A DNA stretch of 64,000 bases from Trabulsiella odontotermitis. Lineage in GTDB: Bacteria > Pseudomonadota > Gammaproteobacteria > Enterobacterales > Enterobacteriaceae. This document shows positions 36,973 to 47,682 of this stretch, piece by piece. Numbering within the stretch: position 1 is the first letter of the stretch; every line of letters starts with the position of its first letter. Position numbers and translations under genes: made by a program. The DNA lies in NCBI RefSeq assembly GCF_001297775.1, contig NZ_LIFX01000005.1, positions 293,130 through 357,129 on the forward strand. The letters are read 5' to 3'. The notes under the pieces are model-generated. The model saw only the letters and a list, made by a program, of their open reading frames with translations. It made no database searches and was not told the origin of the DNA.

Positions 36973-37301
36973 AAGTAACTCCTGCTAATTACTCGCAATA
37001 ACTGCATGATTATTGAATGAATATCCCGGAGAATGGGGAACCATTCACAGCGGATTTGCATAATCAATGCATCTTGCACGCACACAGGAAAGGTGCCATG
37101 ATTGCGCGAATTTCCTCCTTTCCTGAGATGGGGCCGACAGTGATGACCACTTCATTACGAATTTGCCAGCACCCATGCGCGCGCCAGCGTAGGTTATCCC
37201 ATACTTCCGCACCGCTTTCTATGATCACCATGCGGTGAAGCTAACGAAGTACCACCGTTAATTAATCCTTTTTCATTCCCCCGAACCGGGTCTATTTGCT
37301 T
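36973..37301. promoter_or_regulatory. yqgA-speC divergent intergenic region with inverted repeat
   Basis: A 329-bp gap holding the promoters of both genes. A perfect 9-bp inverted repeat, CAGGAAAGG (37085-37093) and CCTTTCCTG (37117-37125), with a 23-base spacer could form a hairpin in the speC leader or bind a dimeric regulator. A 73-codon reading frame from 37017 has no ribosome site or recognisable product and is not called. Confidence 0.5.
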
Positions 37302-39449
37302 ATGAAATCAATGAAAATAGCTGCCAGCCATACGCTGGTCTCCCGACTCTCCACGCACCGGGAGGTGGTGGCACTGGACAATACCGATTTCACCGATGTG
37401 GCAGCCGTCGTGGTTAGCGAGGCGGACAGCCGCAGCGGTATTCTGGCGTTACTCAAACGCAGCGGCTTTCAACTGCCGGTATTTTTGCTGAGTGAGGAAG
37501 GGACGGTTGTGCCCGCGGGCGTCAGTGGCGTGTTACAGGGAAGAGATCAGCAGTGGCTGGAGCTGGAAGCTGCGGCTGTCAGCTATGAAGAAAACCTGCT
37601 GCCGCCGTTTTTCGACACCCTGAAACAGTACGTTGAAATGGGTAACAGTACCTTTGCCTGTCCGGGGCATCAGCATGGCGCGTTTTTCAAAAAACATCCC
37701 GCCGGGCGTCAGTTTTATGATTTCTTCGGCGAGAACATCTTTCGCGCCGATATGTGCAATGCCGACGTCAAACTCGGCGATTTGCTGATCCACGAAGGTG
37801 CGGCAAAGCACGCGCAGAAATACGCAGCGAAAGTCTTTAATGCCGACAAGACCTGGTTCGTGCTGAACGGCACTTCGGCGGCCAACAAAGTGGTCACTAA
37901 CGCGCTGCTGACACGCGGCGATCTGGTGTTGTTCGACCGCAACAACCACAAATCGAATCACCATGGCGCGCTGATCCAGGCCGGTGCGACGCCTGTCTAT
38001 CTCGAAGCGGCGCGCAATCCGTTCGGTTTTATTGGCGGCATTGATGAGCACTGTTTTGATGATGCGTATCTGCGTGAACTCATTAACGAGGTCGCGCCAG
38101 AGAAAGCCGGTGAAGCCCGGCCATTCCGCCTGGCGGTGATCCAGCTCGGTACGTACGATGGCACCGTTTATAACGCCCGCCAGGTGGTCGACAAAATTGG
38201 TCATCTCTGCGACTACATTCTGTTTGACTCTGCATGGGTGGGTTACGAGCAATTCATCCCGATGATGGCTGACTGTTCGCCGCTGTTGCTGGATCTTAAC
38301 GAAAATGATCCAGGGATTTTCGTTACGCAATCGGTGCATAAACAGCAGGCGGGATTCTCGCAAACCTCGCAGATCCACAAAAAAGATAACCATATCCGCG
38401 GTCAGGCGCGGTTCTGTCCTTATAAGCGGTTGAATAATGCTTACATGTTGCACGCCTCAACCAGTCCGTTTTACCCGTTGTTTGCCGCGCTGGATGTCAA
38501 CGCGAAGATCCATGAAGGGGAGAGCGGGCGTCGGTTGTGGGCGGAATGTGTCGAGATGGGGATCGAAGCACGCAAGGCGATCGTCGCTAACTGCAAGATG
38601 ATCAAACCGTTTATACCGCCAGTCGTCGCCGGTCGGCCATGGCAGGATCACCCCACGGAAACCATCGCCCGGGAGCGTCGTTTCTTCAGTTTCGGCCCCG
38701 GTGAGCGCTGGCATGGTTTTGAAGGTTACGCCCAGGATCAGTATTTTGTTGATCCCTGCAAGTTACTACTGACGACGCCCGGCATTGACGCGGAAACCGG
38801 CGAATATACCGGGTTTGGCATCCCGGCGACCATTCTTGCCAATTACCTGCGTGAAAACGGCATTGTGCCGGAAAAGTGCGATCTGAACTCGATCCTCTTC
38901 CTGCTGACGCCTGCCGAAAGCCCGGAAAAGCTGGCGCAACTGGTCGCCATGCTGGCACAGTTTGAGCAACACATCGAAGACGACACACCATTGTCAGTGG
39001 TGCTGCCGACCATCTATCACAAATATCCGGTGCGTTATCGCGATTACACTCTTCGCCAGCTGTGTCAGGAGATGCACGATCTCTACGTCAGCTTTGCCGT
39101 GAAGGATCTGCAAAAAGCGATGTTCCGCAAAGCCAGTTTGCCAGCGGTGGTGATGAACCCGCAGGACGCCAACCGCGAGTTCATTCGCGGCAATGTTGAG
39201 CTGGTGCGTCTGAGCGAAGCAGAAGGGCGAATTGCCGCCGAAGGCGCGTTGCCGTATCCGCCAGGTGTACTTTGCGTGGTTCCCGGTGAAATCTGGGGCG
39301 GGGCGGTGTTGCGTTATTTTCTGGCGCTGGAAGAGGGTGTCAACCTGCTGCCAGGCTTCTCACCGGAACTGCAGGGCGTCTATAGCGAAAAAGACGCTGA
39401 TGGCATCAAGCGGCTGTATGGTTACGTACTGAAAGCGGCTGACGCCTGA
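37302..39449 (+). CDS. speC: Constitutive ornithine decarboxylase SpeC
   Basis: PLP-dependent decarboxylase making putrescine from ornithine in the cytoplasm (fold type I, group III, the Orn/Lys/Arg family). The 715-residue protein has the flavodoxin-like N-terminal wing domain (about 1-110). The PLP domain carries the cofactor lysine in FVTQSVHKQQAGFSQ (Lys at about 347) and substrate-site stretches such as GNSTFACPGHQHGAFF. A C-terminal domain follows. ATG 37302 is used because the E. coli protein starts MKSM; a TTG at 37296 has no support. It forms one of two putrescine routes in this window, the other being speA-speB. Confidence 0.97.
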   Translation: MKSMKIAASHTLVSRLSTHREVVALDNTDFTDVAAVVVSEADSRSGILALLKRSGFQLPVFLLSEEGTVVPAGVSGVLQGRDQQWLELEAAAVSYEENLLPPFFDTLKQYVEMGNSTFACPGHQHGAFFKKHPAGRQFYDFFGENIFRADMCNADVKLGDLLIHEGAAKHAQKYAAKVFNADKTWFVLNGTSAANKVVTNALLTRGDLVLFDRNNHKSNHHGALIQAGATPVYLEAARNPFGFIGGIDEHCFDDAYLRELINEVAPEKAGEARPFRLAVIQLGTYDGTVYNARQVVDKIGHLCDYILFDSAWVGYEQFIPMMADCSPLLLDLNENDPGIFVTQSVHKQQAGFSQTSQIHKKDNHIRGQARFCPYKRLNNAYMLHASTSPFYPLFAALDVNAKIHEGESGRRLWAECVEMGIEARKAIVANCKMIKPFIPPVVAGRPWQDHPTETIARERRFFSFGPGERWHGFEGYAQDQYFVDPCKLLLTTPGIDAETGEYTGFGIPATILANYLRENGIVPEKCDLNSILFLLTPAESPEKLAQLVAMLAQFEQHIEDDTPLSVVLPTIYHKYPVRYRDYTLRQLCQEMHDLYVSFAVKDLQKAMFRKASLPAVVMNPQDANREFIRGNVELVRLSEAEGRIAAEGALPYPPGVLCVVPGEIWGGAVLRYFLALEEGVNLLPGFSPELQGVYSEKDADGIKRLYGYVLKAADA

Positions 39450-39457
39450 TATGTATT

Positions 39458-39480
39458 CCCCTCTCCGGCGCGGAGAGGGG
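39458..39480. repeat. CCCCTCTCC-type intergenic hairpin after speC
   Basis: CCCCTCTCCG-GCG-CGGAGAGGGG, a perfect 10-bp stem between convergent speC and mltC, with no U-tract. It is close in sequence to the hairpin at 6606-6626. Confidence 0.6.
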
Positions 39481-39495
39481 ACATCGTGTTAACCG

Positions 39496-40578
39496 CTATT
39501 TCCGGCGATAACCTTTCTGCGCGGTATTCACTTTGTACAGGTAGCGACGGGATTCCGCCGACGGGTGGCGGGTCGTCAGCGTCTGGTAGACATCACCCGG
39601 CGCCATGCTGTTAATAATGCTCGCGGCACGAATTTTATCGTCAGAGAAGACACGCAGCACGCTGCCTGCGCCGCCATTATAGGCGGTGATCACCGCATAG
39701 CGGCGCGACGTCGGGTTGTCGATTCCGGAAAGATAGACGTTATTCAGCATCGCCAGATACGCAGTGCCGGTATCAATGTTGCTTGCCGGATCAAACAGAT
39801 AGCTGCGGCTCGGCGTGCCTGATTTCCCCTGCGCACGGAACACATCTTTCCCCGCACTGTGCTGAACTACCTGCATCAGGCCCAGTGCATCAGAACGACT
39901 GACCGCATAGGGGTTAAAGGAGGATTCAGTCTGCATAATCGCCAGAATCAGCGACTCATCAATGCCGTATTTACGCGCCGACTGACGCACCATGCCGATA
40001 TATTTATGCGCACGCTTATCCAGGTGGTTTGGCACAAGGTTAATGGTGATGCTGTAGATCACATGCAGGCCATTGCTGCGGCTCTTCATGCGGTTTTGCA
40101 GCAGCCAGTCAGCAAAGCGCGCGGCGCGCCACTCCCAGCGGATCGCCTCGCCATTGTTATCCACGACCTGTCCGTACAGGAACGGCTCTTTCGAAATCTG
40201 GATATCGTCGGTATCGGAATAGAGGTCGATCGATCCCGGATCGTCGCCCATCAGCAAGGTTTTGATGATCGTCTGACGCAGGCGCGCGGCAGGTTCGGTA
40301 CCGGCAATGGTTTCGACAGTGATGGTACCCGCATCAAAGTTGATGTGGCTGCGGGTCTGATACTGGTCGGTATACTTCACGTAGTCCTTGGGGCCTGCCA
40401 CCAGAACTTCGTTGTATCCCCAGATATTTTCAATGTTATGGGCAAACTGCCCCATCAGAATGTCAAATCCGTTGGTGTCCTTGACCCAGGCTTCGTTATA
40501 AGAATCGCCTTTCTTCGAGCCGGAACACGACACAAGCAACGGCGCAATCAGGGCTAGCGCTAAAAGTTTTTTCATCAT
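39496..40578 (-). CDS. mltC: Membrane-bound lytic murein transglycosylase C
   Basis: Outer-membrane lipoprotein that cleaves peptidoglycan glycan strands to 1,6-anhydromuropeptides. The 360-residue protein starts [20 protein letters not shown], with lipobox LVSC and Ser at +2, hence outer-membrane sorting. The C-terminal family 1 transglycosylase domain (about 190-355) has the catalytic Glu in [19 protein letters not shown], then ALGLMQVV and AYNGGAGSV. The in-frame extension upstream to 40698 runs through yggX and is rejected because the true signal peptide begins at 40578. It is downstream of mutY-yggX on the same strand, as in E. coli. Confidence 0.95.
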   Translation of the reverse strand: MMKKLLALALIAPLLVSCSGSKKGDSYNEAWVKDTNGFDILMGQFAHNIENIWGYNEVLVAGPKDYVKYTDQYQTRSHINFDAGTITVETIAGTEPAARLRQTIIKTLLMGDDPGSIDLYSDTDDIQISKEPFLYGQVVDNNGEAIRWEWRAARFADWLLQNRMKSRSNGLHVIYSITINLVPNHLDKRAHKYIGMVRQSARKYGIDESLILAIMQTESSFNPYAVSRSDALGLMQVVQHSAGKDVFRAQGKSGTPSRSYLFDPASNIDTGTAYLAMLNNVYLSGIDNPTSRRYAVITAYNGGAGSVLRVFSDDKIRAASIINSMAPGDVYQTLTTRHPSAESRRYLYKVNTAQKGYRRK

Positions 40579-40604
40579 TCCGGGAGTGCGTGTTGTTGGG
40601 TTTA

Positions 40605-40620
40605 AAGCCCCGCGGGGCTT
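40605..40620 (-). terminator. Palindromic hairpin between yggX and mltC
   Basis: AAGCCCCGCGGGGCTT is a self-complementary 16-mer placed 1 bp after the yggX stop and followed on the minus strand by TAAACCC. The short U-run makes it a partial terminator or attenuator reducing mltC transcription from the mutY promoter. Confidence 0.5.
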
Positions 40621-40621
40621 C

Positions 40622-41975
<1,354 letters not shown>

Positions 41976-42119
41976 GGTTATCGATTCGCATTATCAGGGA
42001 GGCAAATTCCAGCACAGCGCTCCGGCGGTGTAAACAGGATCTTTCCCATGCTTGCATACTCTCCCTAACTTTGGATAATGCCCGTTTCCCGAACATTCTC
42101 ACAAGCAGACATAATTTTT

Positions 42120-42839
42120 ATGAATAACGACGTCATCTCACCGGAATTTGATGAAAACGGTCGCCCGCTGCGCCGTATTCGTAGCTTCGTCCGCCGCCAG
42201 GGGCGCCTGACGAAAGGGCAACAGCATGCGCTGGATAACTACTGGCCGGTGATGGGCGTCGAATTTAGCGAACAGCCGGTCGATTTCGATACCCTGTTTG
42301 GTCGCTGCGCGCCGGTCACGCTGGAGATCGGTTTTGGCATGGGCGCGTCGCTGGTCGCGATGGCGAAAGCGAAGCCGGAACAGAATTTTCTCGGCATTGA
42401 AGTGCATTCGCCGGGCGTGGGCGCCTGTCTCAGCTCCGCCCATGAAGAAGGCGTTGAGAACCTGCGTGTGATGTGTCACGACGCGGTGGAAGTGCTGCAT
42501 AAAATGATTCCTGACAATTCTCTGAACATGGTACAGCTCTTTTTCCCTGACCCGTGGCACAAAGCACGTCATAATAAACGCCGTATCGTTCAGGGGCCGT
42601 TTGCTGAACTGGTCAAAAGTAAGCTGAAGCTCGGCGGGGTATTCCATATGGCGACCGACTGGCAGCCTTATGCGGAGCATATGCTGGAAGTGATGTCCTC
42701 GCTTGATGGCTACAAAAACCTGTCAGCAAGCAATGACTATGTACCGCGCCCGGAATCACGTCCGGTGACCAAATTTGAACAACGTGGCCATCGTCTTGGT
42801 CACGGCGTATGGGACTTAATGTTCGAGAGGGTGAAATAA
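42120..42839 (+). CDS. trmB: tRNA (guanine-N7)-methyltransferase TrmB
   Basis: SAM-dependent enzyme that makes m7G46 in the variable loop of tRNAs. The 239-residue protein has the class I methyltransferase motif [15 protein letters not shown]. The acidic SAM-contact [15 protein letters not shown] and the family signature [16 protein letters not shown], with the catalytic Asp, follow. ATG 42120 matches the E. coli start; an upstream in-frame ATG at 42078 lacks a ribosome site. Its stop overlaps the yggL start by one base (TAATG). Confidence 0.96.
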   Translation: MNNDVISPEFDENGRPLRRIRSFVRRQGRLTKGQQHALDNYWPVMGVEFSEQPVDFDTLFGRCAPVTLEIGFGMGASLVAMAKAKPEQNFLGIEVHSPGVGACLSSAHEEGVENLRVMCHDAVEVLHKMIPDNSLNMVQLFFPDPWHKARHNKRRIVQGPFAELVKSKLKLGGVFHMATDWQPYAEHMLEVMSSLDGYKNLSASNDYVPRPESRPVTKFEQRGHRLGHGVWDLMFERVK

Positions 42840-43165
42840 TGGCAAAGAACCGTAGCCGTCGTCTGCGTAAGAAAATGCATATCGACGAATTCCAGGAATT
42901 AGGCTTTTCGATTGCGTGGCGTTTTCCGGAAGGCACCAGCGAAGACGTGATCGATAAAACCGTCGATGACTTCATCAACGACGTGATTGAGCCGAACAAA
43001 CTGGCGTTTGACGGTAGCGGCTACCTGGCCTGGGAAGGGCTTATCTGCATGCAGGAAATCGGTAAATGCACCGAAGAGCATCAGGCCATCGTCCGCAAAT
43101 GGCTGGAAGACCGCAAATTCGAAGATGTACGCATCAGCGAACTTTTCGACGTCTGGTGGGACTAA
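42839..43165 (+). CDS. yggL: DUF469 protein YggL (50S ribosome-associated)
   Basis: Small protein of 108 residues, strongly basic at its N-terminus ([16 protein letters not shown]) and acidic at its C-terminus. E. coli YggL has been reported bound to the large ribosomal subunit; its role is not settled. Recognised by the conserved EFQELGFSIAWRFPEGTSED. It starts within the trmB stop codon, so translation is probably coupled. A strong terminator follows. Confidence 0.93.
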   Translation: MAKNRSRRLRKKMHIDEFQELGFSIAWRFPEGTSEDVIDKTVDDFINDVIEPNKLAFDGSGYLAWEGLICMQEIGKCTEEHQAIVRKWLEDRKFEDVRISELFDVWWD

Positions 43166-43175
43166 GTTAACGAAA

Positions 43176-43204
43176 GGGCCGGCAAATGCCGGCCCGTTTT
43201 GTCT
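43176..43204 (+). terminator. Intrinsic terminator after yggL
   Basis: GGGCCGGC-AAAT-GCCGGCCC is a perfect 8-bp GC stem followed by GTTTTG. It closes the trmB-yggL unit. Confidence 0.85.
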
Positions 43205-43216
43205 TGAGGGAAGATT

Positions 43217-43936
43217 ATGATGCGCAATACGCTGCTGGCTGCGGCGCTAACGCTGACGGCGTTCGCCGCTCAGGCCGACTATCAGTGCAGCGTCACCCCA
43301 CGTGACGATGTGATTTTGAGCCCGCAAACCGTCCAGGTGAAAGGGGAGAACGGCAACCTGGTCATCACGCCCGACGGCAACGTGATGTACAACGGAAAAC
43401 AGTACAACCTCTCTGCGGCTCAACGTGAGCAGGCCAAAGATTATCAGACCGATTTACGCAGTGCGCTGCCGTGGATCGACGAAGGCGCCCGCTCCCGCGT
43501 CGAAAAAAGCCGCGTGGCGCTGGATAAAATCATCTCTGAGCAGGTCGGTGAAAGCAGCAGCATGCGTGGCCGCCTGACCAAACTGGACGCCCAGTTGAAA
43601 GAACAGATGAACCGCATCATTGAGCATCGTAGCGATGGCCTGACGTTCCACTATAAAGCCATCGATCAGGTGCGCGCCGACGGCCAGCAACTGGTGAATC
43701 AGGCGATGGGCGGCATCCTGCAGGACAGCATCAATGAAGTCGGGGCAAAAGCGGTGCTCAAAGGTGGCGGTAACCCGCTGCAGGGCGTTTTAGGTAGTCT
43801 CGGCGGGCTGCAAACCGCGATCCAGAACGAATGGAAAACGCAGGAAGATGATTTCCAGAAGTTCGGTAAAGACGTCTGCGGGCGCGTGGTCTCCCTGGAA
43901 GACAGCCGTAAGGCGCTGGTAGGAACGCTGAAGTAG
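43217..43936 (+). CDS. yggN: Exported DUF2884 protein YggN
   Basis: Periplasmic protein of unknown function. The 239-residue product has a clear signal peptide (MMRNTLLAAALTLTAFAAQA, cut before DYQCSV). The mature part is mostly helical, with a coiled-coil-like stretch around 95-150 and a Gly-rich segment GGGNPLQGVLGSLGGLQTA near 185-203. Two mature cysteines (C24 and one in GKDVCGR) could pair. The identity follows from position and similarity to E. coli YggN. In K-12 ansB follows; here yggM does. Confidence 0.9.
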   Translation: MMRNTLLAAALTLTAFAAQADYQCSVTPRDDVILSPQTVQVKGENGNLVITPDGNVMYNGKQYNLSAAQREQAKDYQTDLRSALPWIDEGARSRVEKSRVALDKIISEQVGESSSMRGRLTKLDAQLKEQMNRIIEHRSDGLTFHYKAIDQVRADGQQLVNQAMGGILQDSINEVGAKAVLKGGGNPLQGVLGSLGGLQTAIQNEWKTQEDDFQKFGKDVCGRVVSLEDSRKALVGTLK

Positions 43937-43938
43937 TC

Positions 43939-43979
43939 AATTATCCGGCTTTCCGTTTTCGGACAGAAAGCCGGTAATT
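43939..43979. repeat. Inverted repeat after yggN
   Basis: AATTATCCGGCTTTC (43939-43953) and GAAAGCCGGTAATT (43966-43979) are nearly perfect inverted arms around a 12-base loop. There is no U-tract. It sits where ansB would lie in K-12 and could be a transcript-end hairpin or the scar of the missing gene. Confidence 0.6.
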
Positions 43980-44057
43980 CGGAATTCATTTATCCTTCGC
44001 GAAGGGGCATCTCTTTTATCCTGTGTGGCGTCATTCATACCCCACAAGGATATTTTC

Positions 44058-45062
44058 ATGAGAATACAGGGAATCGTTACCGCTTCATTACTCTTCTTTG
44101 CCTCGCTGACGGCGTTTGCAAACAGTAATGCCCCCACTTATCCGGTGATGAGCCAGCAGTTCAGTGAACAGTACAACGGTCTCTTTCATCTTGACGCCAT
44201 CAACCTCGAACGCCTCGATGCCCTGGGCAATCAGGCGACGTATTCGGTAAAAGGCGATATGTCGGCGACGGAAGATTTGTACGCTATCGTCGGGATGGCG
44301 GCAGATTATCAACTGGTGGAAAAAACCTGGACCAAAGGCAAGCCGGTGAAGTTTTCCGCCATGATGACCGCGACCGGTACACCTGAATCCGGCTGGACGA
44401 CCTCCTTCCTCTCCATGCAAGCGGCGGCGAAAAACGTCGGTCATCCGCTGGAAGACGTGGATAATCAGGATAAGTACCTTATCGTCAATGACTTTGGTTT
44501 CGATGCGCGGCTGGCGAAAATTAATGCCGACTATGCATCGCTGAAAGCCAGACAACAGGTGTCGCTGACCCGGCAAAAAGAGCTGGAGGACGAGATCGCC
44601 ACGCTCGAAAAGCAAATCAATGCCAGCTGGGGAGAAGATAAAAACGGTAAACCACTGAGCCGGGGCGACGTGCAAAGCGCGTTGCTGCAGGAGTTGTATC
44701 AGTTTGGCAAAGACAACGATCCGCTGAAATTTGAAAACCACTACAACGCCACCGTCTACGAACCCGCGCTGGAAGCCTGCCAGAAAAAACCAGACTGTGA
44801 TGCGACGCCGTTGCGAAAAGCGCGGGATCTCGCGCTGAGCGACCAGCAGCGCAAGTATTCGGTGCAGTTCAAAATCATGAGCGACAAGATCAAGGACGAA
44901 ATGGCGGCGCGGGATGACACGCTCCAGCCGTTGCGGCTTAAACAGGGCGAATTGCGCACCGAGCTGATGAAACTGAATACCAGTAGCGACGAGATGCAGC
45001 GCCGTTTAGAGCGCTGGGACCGCGATATCGCTTATCTGCGCCGCAACGGCGTTATTCACTAG
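44058..45062 (+). CDS. yggM: Exported DUF1202 protein YggM
   Basis: Periplasmic protein of unknown function, 334 residues, matching E. coli YggM in length. The signal peptide (MRIQGIVTASLLFFASLTAFA, cut before NSNAP) is clear. The C-terminal half has extended helices with heptad-like patterning (about 160-195 and 270-325). A Cys pair in EACQKKPDCDA may form a disulfide. ATG 44058 has AAGGA 7 bases upstream; an earlier in-frame ATG at 44025 would mask the signal peptide. It is convergent with hemW. Confidence 0.85.
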   Translation: MRIQGIVTASLLFFASLTAFANSNAPTYPVMSQQFSEQYNGLFHLDAINLERLDALGNQATYSVKGDMSATEDLYAIVGMAADYQLVEKTWTKGKPVKFSAMMTATGTPESGWTTSFLSMQAAAKNVGHPLEDVDNQDKYLIVNDFGFDARLAKINADYASLKARQQVSLTRQKELEDEIATLEKQINASWGEDKNGKPLSRGDVQSALLQELYQFGKDNDPLKFENHYNATVYEPALEACQKKPDCDATPLRKARDLALSDQQRKYSVQFKIMSDKIKDEMAARDDTLQPLRLKQGELRTELMKLNTSSDEMQRRLERWDRDIAYLRRNGVIH

Positions 45063-45076
45063 CGGGTGCGCTGTTC

Positions 45077-46219
45077 TCACGCCTCGTCGGCGAGGAACAG
45101 CTCCAGCAGCGAATTGAGGAACAGCTTACCGTGTTCGGTGATTTTCCAGAATTGCGCGTTCTCGGTGATATACCCCTGCGCCAGCGCCGCGTCGAGTTGC
45201 GGGCGAATCGACGCCTCCGTTAAACCGGTGTAGCGTGCGAATTCGGCGCGGGGAGCGGGCTCCAGCAGACGGAAACGGTTCATGAAGAATTCGAACGGTT
45301 TGTCTTCCGTTGCCACGTCGTGCTGGCGCTCAAGATAACGGCCTTCCATATAGCCACGCGGGTGGCGGGTTTTGGCCGTGCGCAGAATACGCCCATCCGG
45401 GAAGGTCACTTTGCCGTGCGCACCGCAGCCAATCCCCAGATAGTCGCCGAAGCGCCAGTAGTTGAGGTTGTGCTGACACTGGTAGCCCGGTTTCGCATAG
45501 GCCGAGGTTTCGTATTGCTGATACCCGGCCGCCGTCAGCAACTGATGACCCTGCTCGAAGATGTCCCACAACGCATCGTCGTCAGGCAGTACCGGCGGGC
45601 GCGAACCAAACAATGTGTTCGGCTCAATGGTGAGCTGATACCAGGAGAGGTGCGGCGGATCCAGTTCGATGGCCTGGCGCAAATCATCCAGCGCCTCGTC
45701 GAGCGTTTGATCCGGCAAGCCGTGCATCAGATCGAGGTTAAAACTGCGCAGCCCGAGGCCACTCGCCAGCCGTGCAGCACGCTTTGCCTCTTTCGGCCCG
45801 TGAATACGCCCCAGACGCTGCAATTTTGCCTCGCTAAAGCTCTGCACGCCGATGGAAATACGGTTGACTCCGGCACGCTGGTAATCGGTAAAACGATCTG
45901 CCTCAACCGTGCCGGGGTTTGCTTCCATGGTGATTTCCGCATCCGCAGCAAGATTCAGGCGCGCGCGAACGCCATCAAGCAGGGTCTGCATCGCTTCACC
46001 GGAAAGCAGGCTCGGCGTACCGCCACCGATGAAAATCGTCTTTACTTCGCGGCCCTGCGCCAGGGCGACATCTGTATCCAGATCACGTAACAGATGCTGA
46101 ACGTAGTCGTCGTGCGGCACCTCGCCCTTGAGCGCGTGCGAGTTAAAGTCGCAGTACGGGCATTTCTGCACGCACCACGGAATGTGAATGTAAAGACTCA
46201 GCGGCGGTAAATCAGCCAT
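45077..46219 (-). CDS. hemW: Heme chaperone HemW (radical SAM)
   Basis: Radical SAM protein that binds heme and delivers it to respiratory proteins; formerly confused with the oxygen-independent coproporphyrinogen oxidase HemN. The 380-residue product has the [4Fe-4S] motif C-x3-C-x2-C in [16 protein letters not shown]. The SAM-binding GGGTPSLL and EANPGTVE follow, then the C-terminal HemN-type helix domain. The start overlaps rdgB by 8 bp, within the yggS-yggT-yggU-rdgB-hemW series on the minus strand. Confidence 0.96.
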   Translation of the reverse strand: MADLPPLSLYIHIPWCVQKCPYCDFNSHALKGEVPHDDYVQHLLRDLDTDVALAQGREVKTIFIGGGTPSLLSGEAMQTLLDGVRARLNLAADAEITMEANPGTVEADRFTDYQRAGVNRISIGVQSFSEAKLQRLGRIHGPKEAKRAARLASGLGLRSFNLDLMHGLPDQTLDEALDDLRQAIELDPPHLSWYQLTIEPNTLFGSRPPVLPDDDALWDIFEQGHQLLTAAGYQQYETSAYAKPGYQCQHNLNYWRFGDYLGIGCGAHGKVTFPDGRILRTAKTRHPRGYMEGRYLERQHDVATEDKPFEFFMNRFRLLEPAPRAEFARYTGLTEASIRPQLDAALAQGYITENAQFWKITEHGKLFLNSLLELFLADEA

Positions 46220-46805
46220 TGCGTAATGTTTCCAGTAACGTTTTCAGTGCCTGACCACGGTGGGAAATGGCAATTTTTTCTTCGTGAGTCAGTTCAGCGG
46301 CAGTTTTGCCTTCTGACGGCACAAAGAAGATGGGATCGTAGCCAAAACCGCCCTGACCGGCAGGCTCACGGGTGATCACGCCCGGCCAGCGTCCGTGGCA
46401 TACCAGCGGAGTGGGATCCTCAGCATGGCGCAGGTAGACCAGCACACAGTGAAACTGCGCCTGACGCTGCCCATCCGGGACATCCTTCAGTGTTGCCAGC
46501 AGTTTTTCCAGATTCTCACGGTCGGTCGCGTCCACGCCTGCGTAACGAGCGGAGTAAATGCCTGGTGCGCCGCCAAGCGCATCAACCGCCAGACCAGAAT
46601 CATCGGCAATCGCGGGCAGGCCGGTAATCTGTGCCGCATGACGCGCTTTCAGAATCGCATTTTCGATAAACGTCAGACCCGTCTCTTCCGCCGAGTCTAC
46701 GCCGAGCTCCGTCTGAGCGACAATATTGAGGCCAAAATCGCTAAGCAGCGTAGCCAGTTCACGCACTTTACCGGCGTTACCGGTGGCGAGGACAACTTTT
46801 TGCAT
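46212..46805 (-). CDS. rdgB: dITP/XTP pyrophosphatase RdgB
   Basis: House-cleaning nucleotide pyrophosphatase of the HAM1/Maf-like family that hydrolyses dITP, ITP and XTP, keeping non-canonical purines out of DNA. The 197-residue protein has the N-terminal substrate loop [15 protein letters not shown], the metal-binding [20 protein letters not shown] and the C-terminal [11 protein letters not shown] and SHRGQAL motifs. It lies 8 bp after yggU and overlaps hemW by 8 bp. Confidence 0.97.
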   Translation of the reverse strand: MQKVVLATGNAGKVRELATLLSDFGLNIVAQTELGVDSAEETGLTFIENAILKARHAAQITGLPAIADDSGLAVDALGGAPGIYSARYAGVDATDRENLEKLLATLKDVPDGQRQAQFHCVLVYLRHAEDPTPLVCHGRWPGVITREPAGQGGFGYDPIFFVPSEGKTAAELTHEEKIAISHRGQALKTLLETLRNG

Positions 46806-46813
46806 GGGATATC

Positions 46814-47104
46814 CTAATTTATCAGCGCCGCGACGTCAGTCGGGATGTTTTGCGGATCGATAATTTTAACGTGCTTATGACGGCCAAGTTCGCCTTTTTC
46901 AATAATGACCTGGCTTTTTGCTACCCGAAACTGTTTGGCGAGGAATTTTACCAGATGCGCGTTAGCCTGACCGTCGACAGGCGGGGCGGTGATGGCGACT
47001 TTTAACTCGTCGCCATGCACGCCCACAATGCTGTCCCGGCTGGCTTTCGGCTGAATGTACAGCCGAAGCACCAGCCCGTCGCTGCAGGGGGTGACTGCAC
47101 TCAA
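46814..47104 (-). CDS. yggU: DUF167 protein YggU
   Basis: Small conserved protein of 96 residues (DUF167/UPF0235) with unknown role. It has the typical [19 protein letters not shown] and [18 protein letters not shown] motifs. TTG 47104 is the favoured start. It overlaps the yggT stop (TTGA), has GGAG at 47114-47111, and gives MSAVT like the E. coli protein. A second TTG at 47110 would add two residues. This rare start plus overlap suggests expression depends on yggT translation. Confidence 0.9.
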   Translation of the reverse strand: MSAVTPCSDGLVLRLYIQPKASRDSIVGVHGDELKVAITAPPVDGQANAHLVKFLAKQFRVAKSQVIIEKGELGRHKHVKIIDPQNIPTDVAALIN

Positions 47105-47664
47105 GCCCAACTCCAGATGATCGCCAGCGGCATGGAAATGTTGGTCAGCAGTTCGCCAGCGCCCATATTGATGACATACATCAGCAGCACGAGGATCATC
47201 GGTGAAAAATCGATGCCACCCATGGACGGCAGGAAGTTGCGGATAGGTCGCAGCAGCGGATCGGCCAGTTGCATCAGCACATATTCCACCGGGCTGCGCC
47301 CCTGGCTGACCCAGCTCATGATTGCCATCGCCAGCAGCACCCAGAAGATCAGCGAGCCCAGCGTTTTGACCAGCACCAGCAGCGCGGCAATCGCAATGGC
47401 GGCACCGCCAACGGAAACGTACGGACAGAAATAACCTTTAATGGCGCAGAGGATCAGCGCAATCAGCAACGAGGCGCTGTCAATCGGCCCCATCGACGGC
47501 AGAATGCGGCGCAATGGCCCGACGACAGGTTGGGTGACCTTCACGATGAACTGGGAAAAGGGATTGTAAAAATCACACCGTGCCCACTGCATCCAGATAC
47601 GAAGCAACAGCACCATCGTGTAAATCTGGAGAACCAGAGCTAACAAAGTGGACAAGGTAATCAT
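47101..47664 (-). CDS. yggT: YggT family inner-membrane protein
   Basis: Inner-membrane protein of 187 residues with two copies of the YGGT domain, each pairing helices with the conserved [21 protein letters not shown] and [22 protein letters not shown] motifs. E. coli YggT has been linked to osmotic and potassium tolerance; a defined activity is not known. It lies 18 bp after yggS and overlaps yggU by 4 bp. Confidence 0.93.
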   Translation of the reverse strand: MITLSTLLALVLQIYTMVLLLRIWMQWARCDFYNPFSQFIVKVTQPVVGPLRRILPSMGPIDSASLLIALILCAIKGYFCPYVSVGGAAIAIAALLVLVKTLGSLIFWVLLAMAIMSWVSQGRSPVEYVLMQLADPLLRPIRNFLPSMGGIDFSPMILVLLMYVINMGAGELLTNISMPLAIIWSWA

Positions 47665-47682
47665 GGCGTTCCTCAGTTTCCT

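Noticed and set aside
37017..37238. 73-codon frame upstream of speC as a leader peptide
   Set aside because: No ribosome site, no conservation known to me, and it ends well before speC.
37533..38453. Antisense open frame (306 codons) opposite speC
   Set aside because: Same reason: it mirrors a well-supported PLP decarboxylase and has no recognisable motif.
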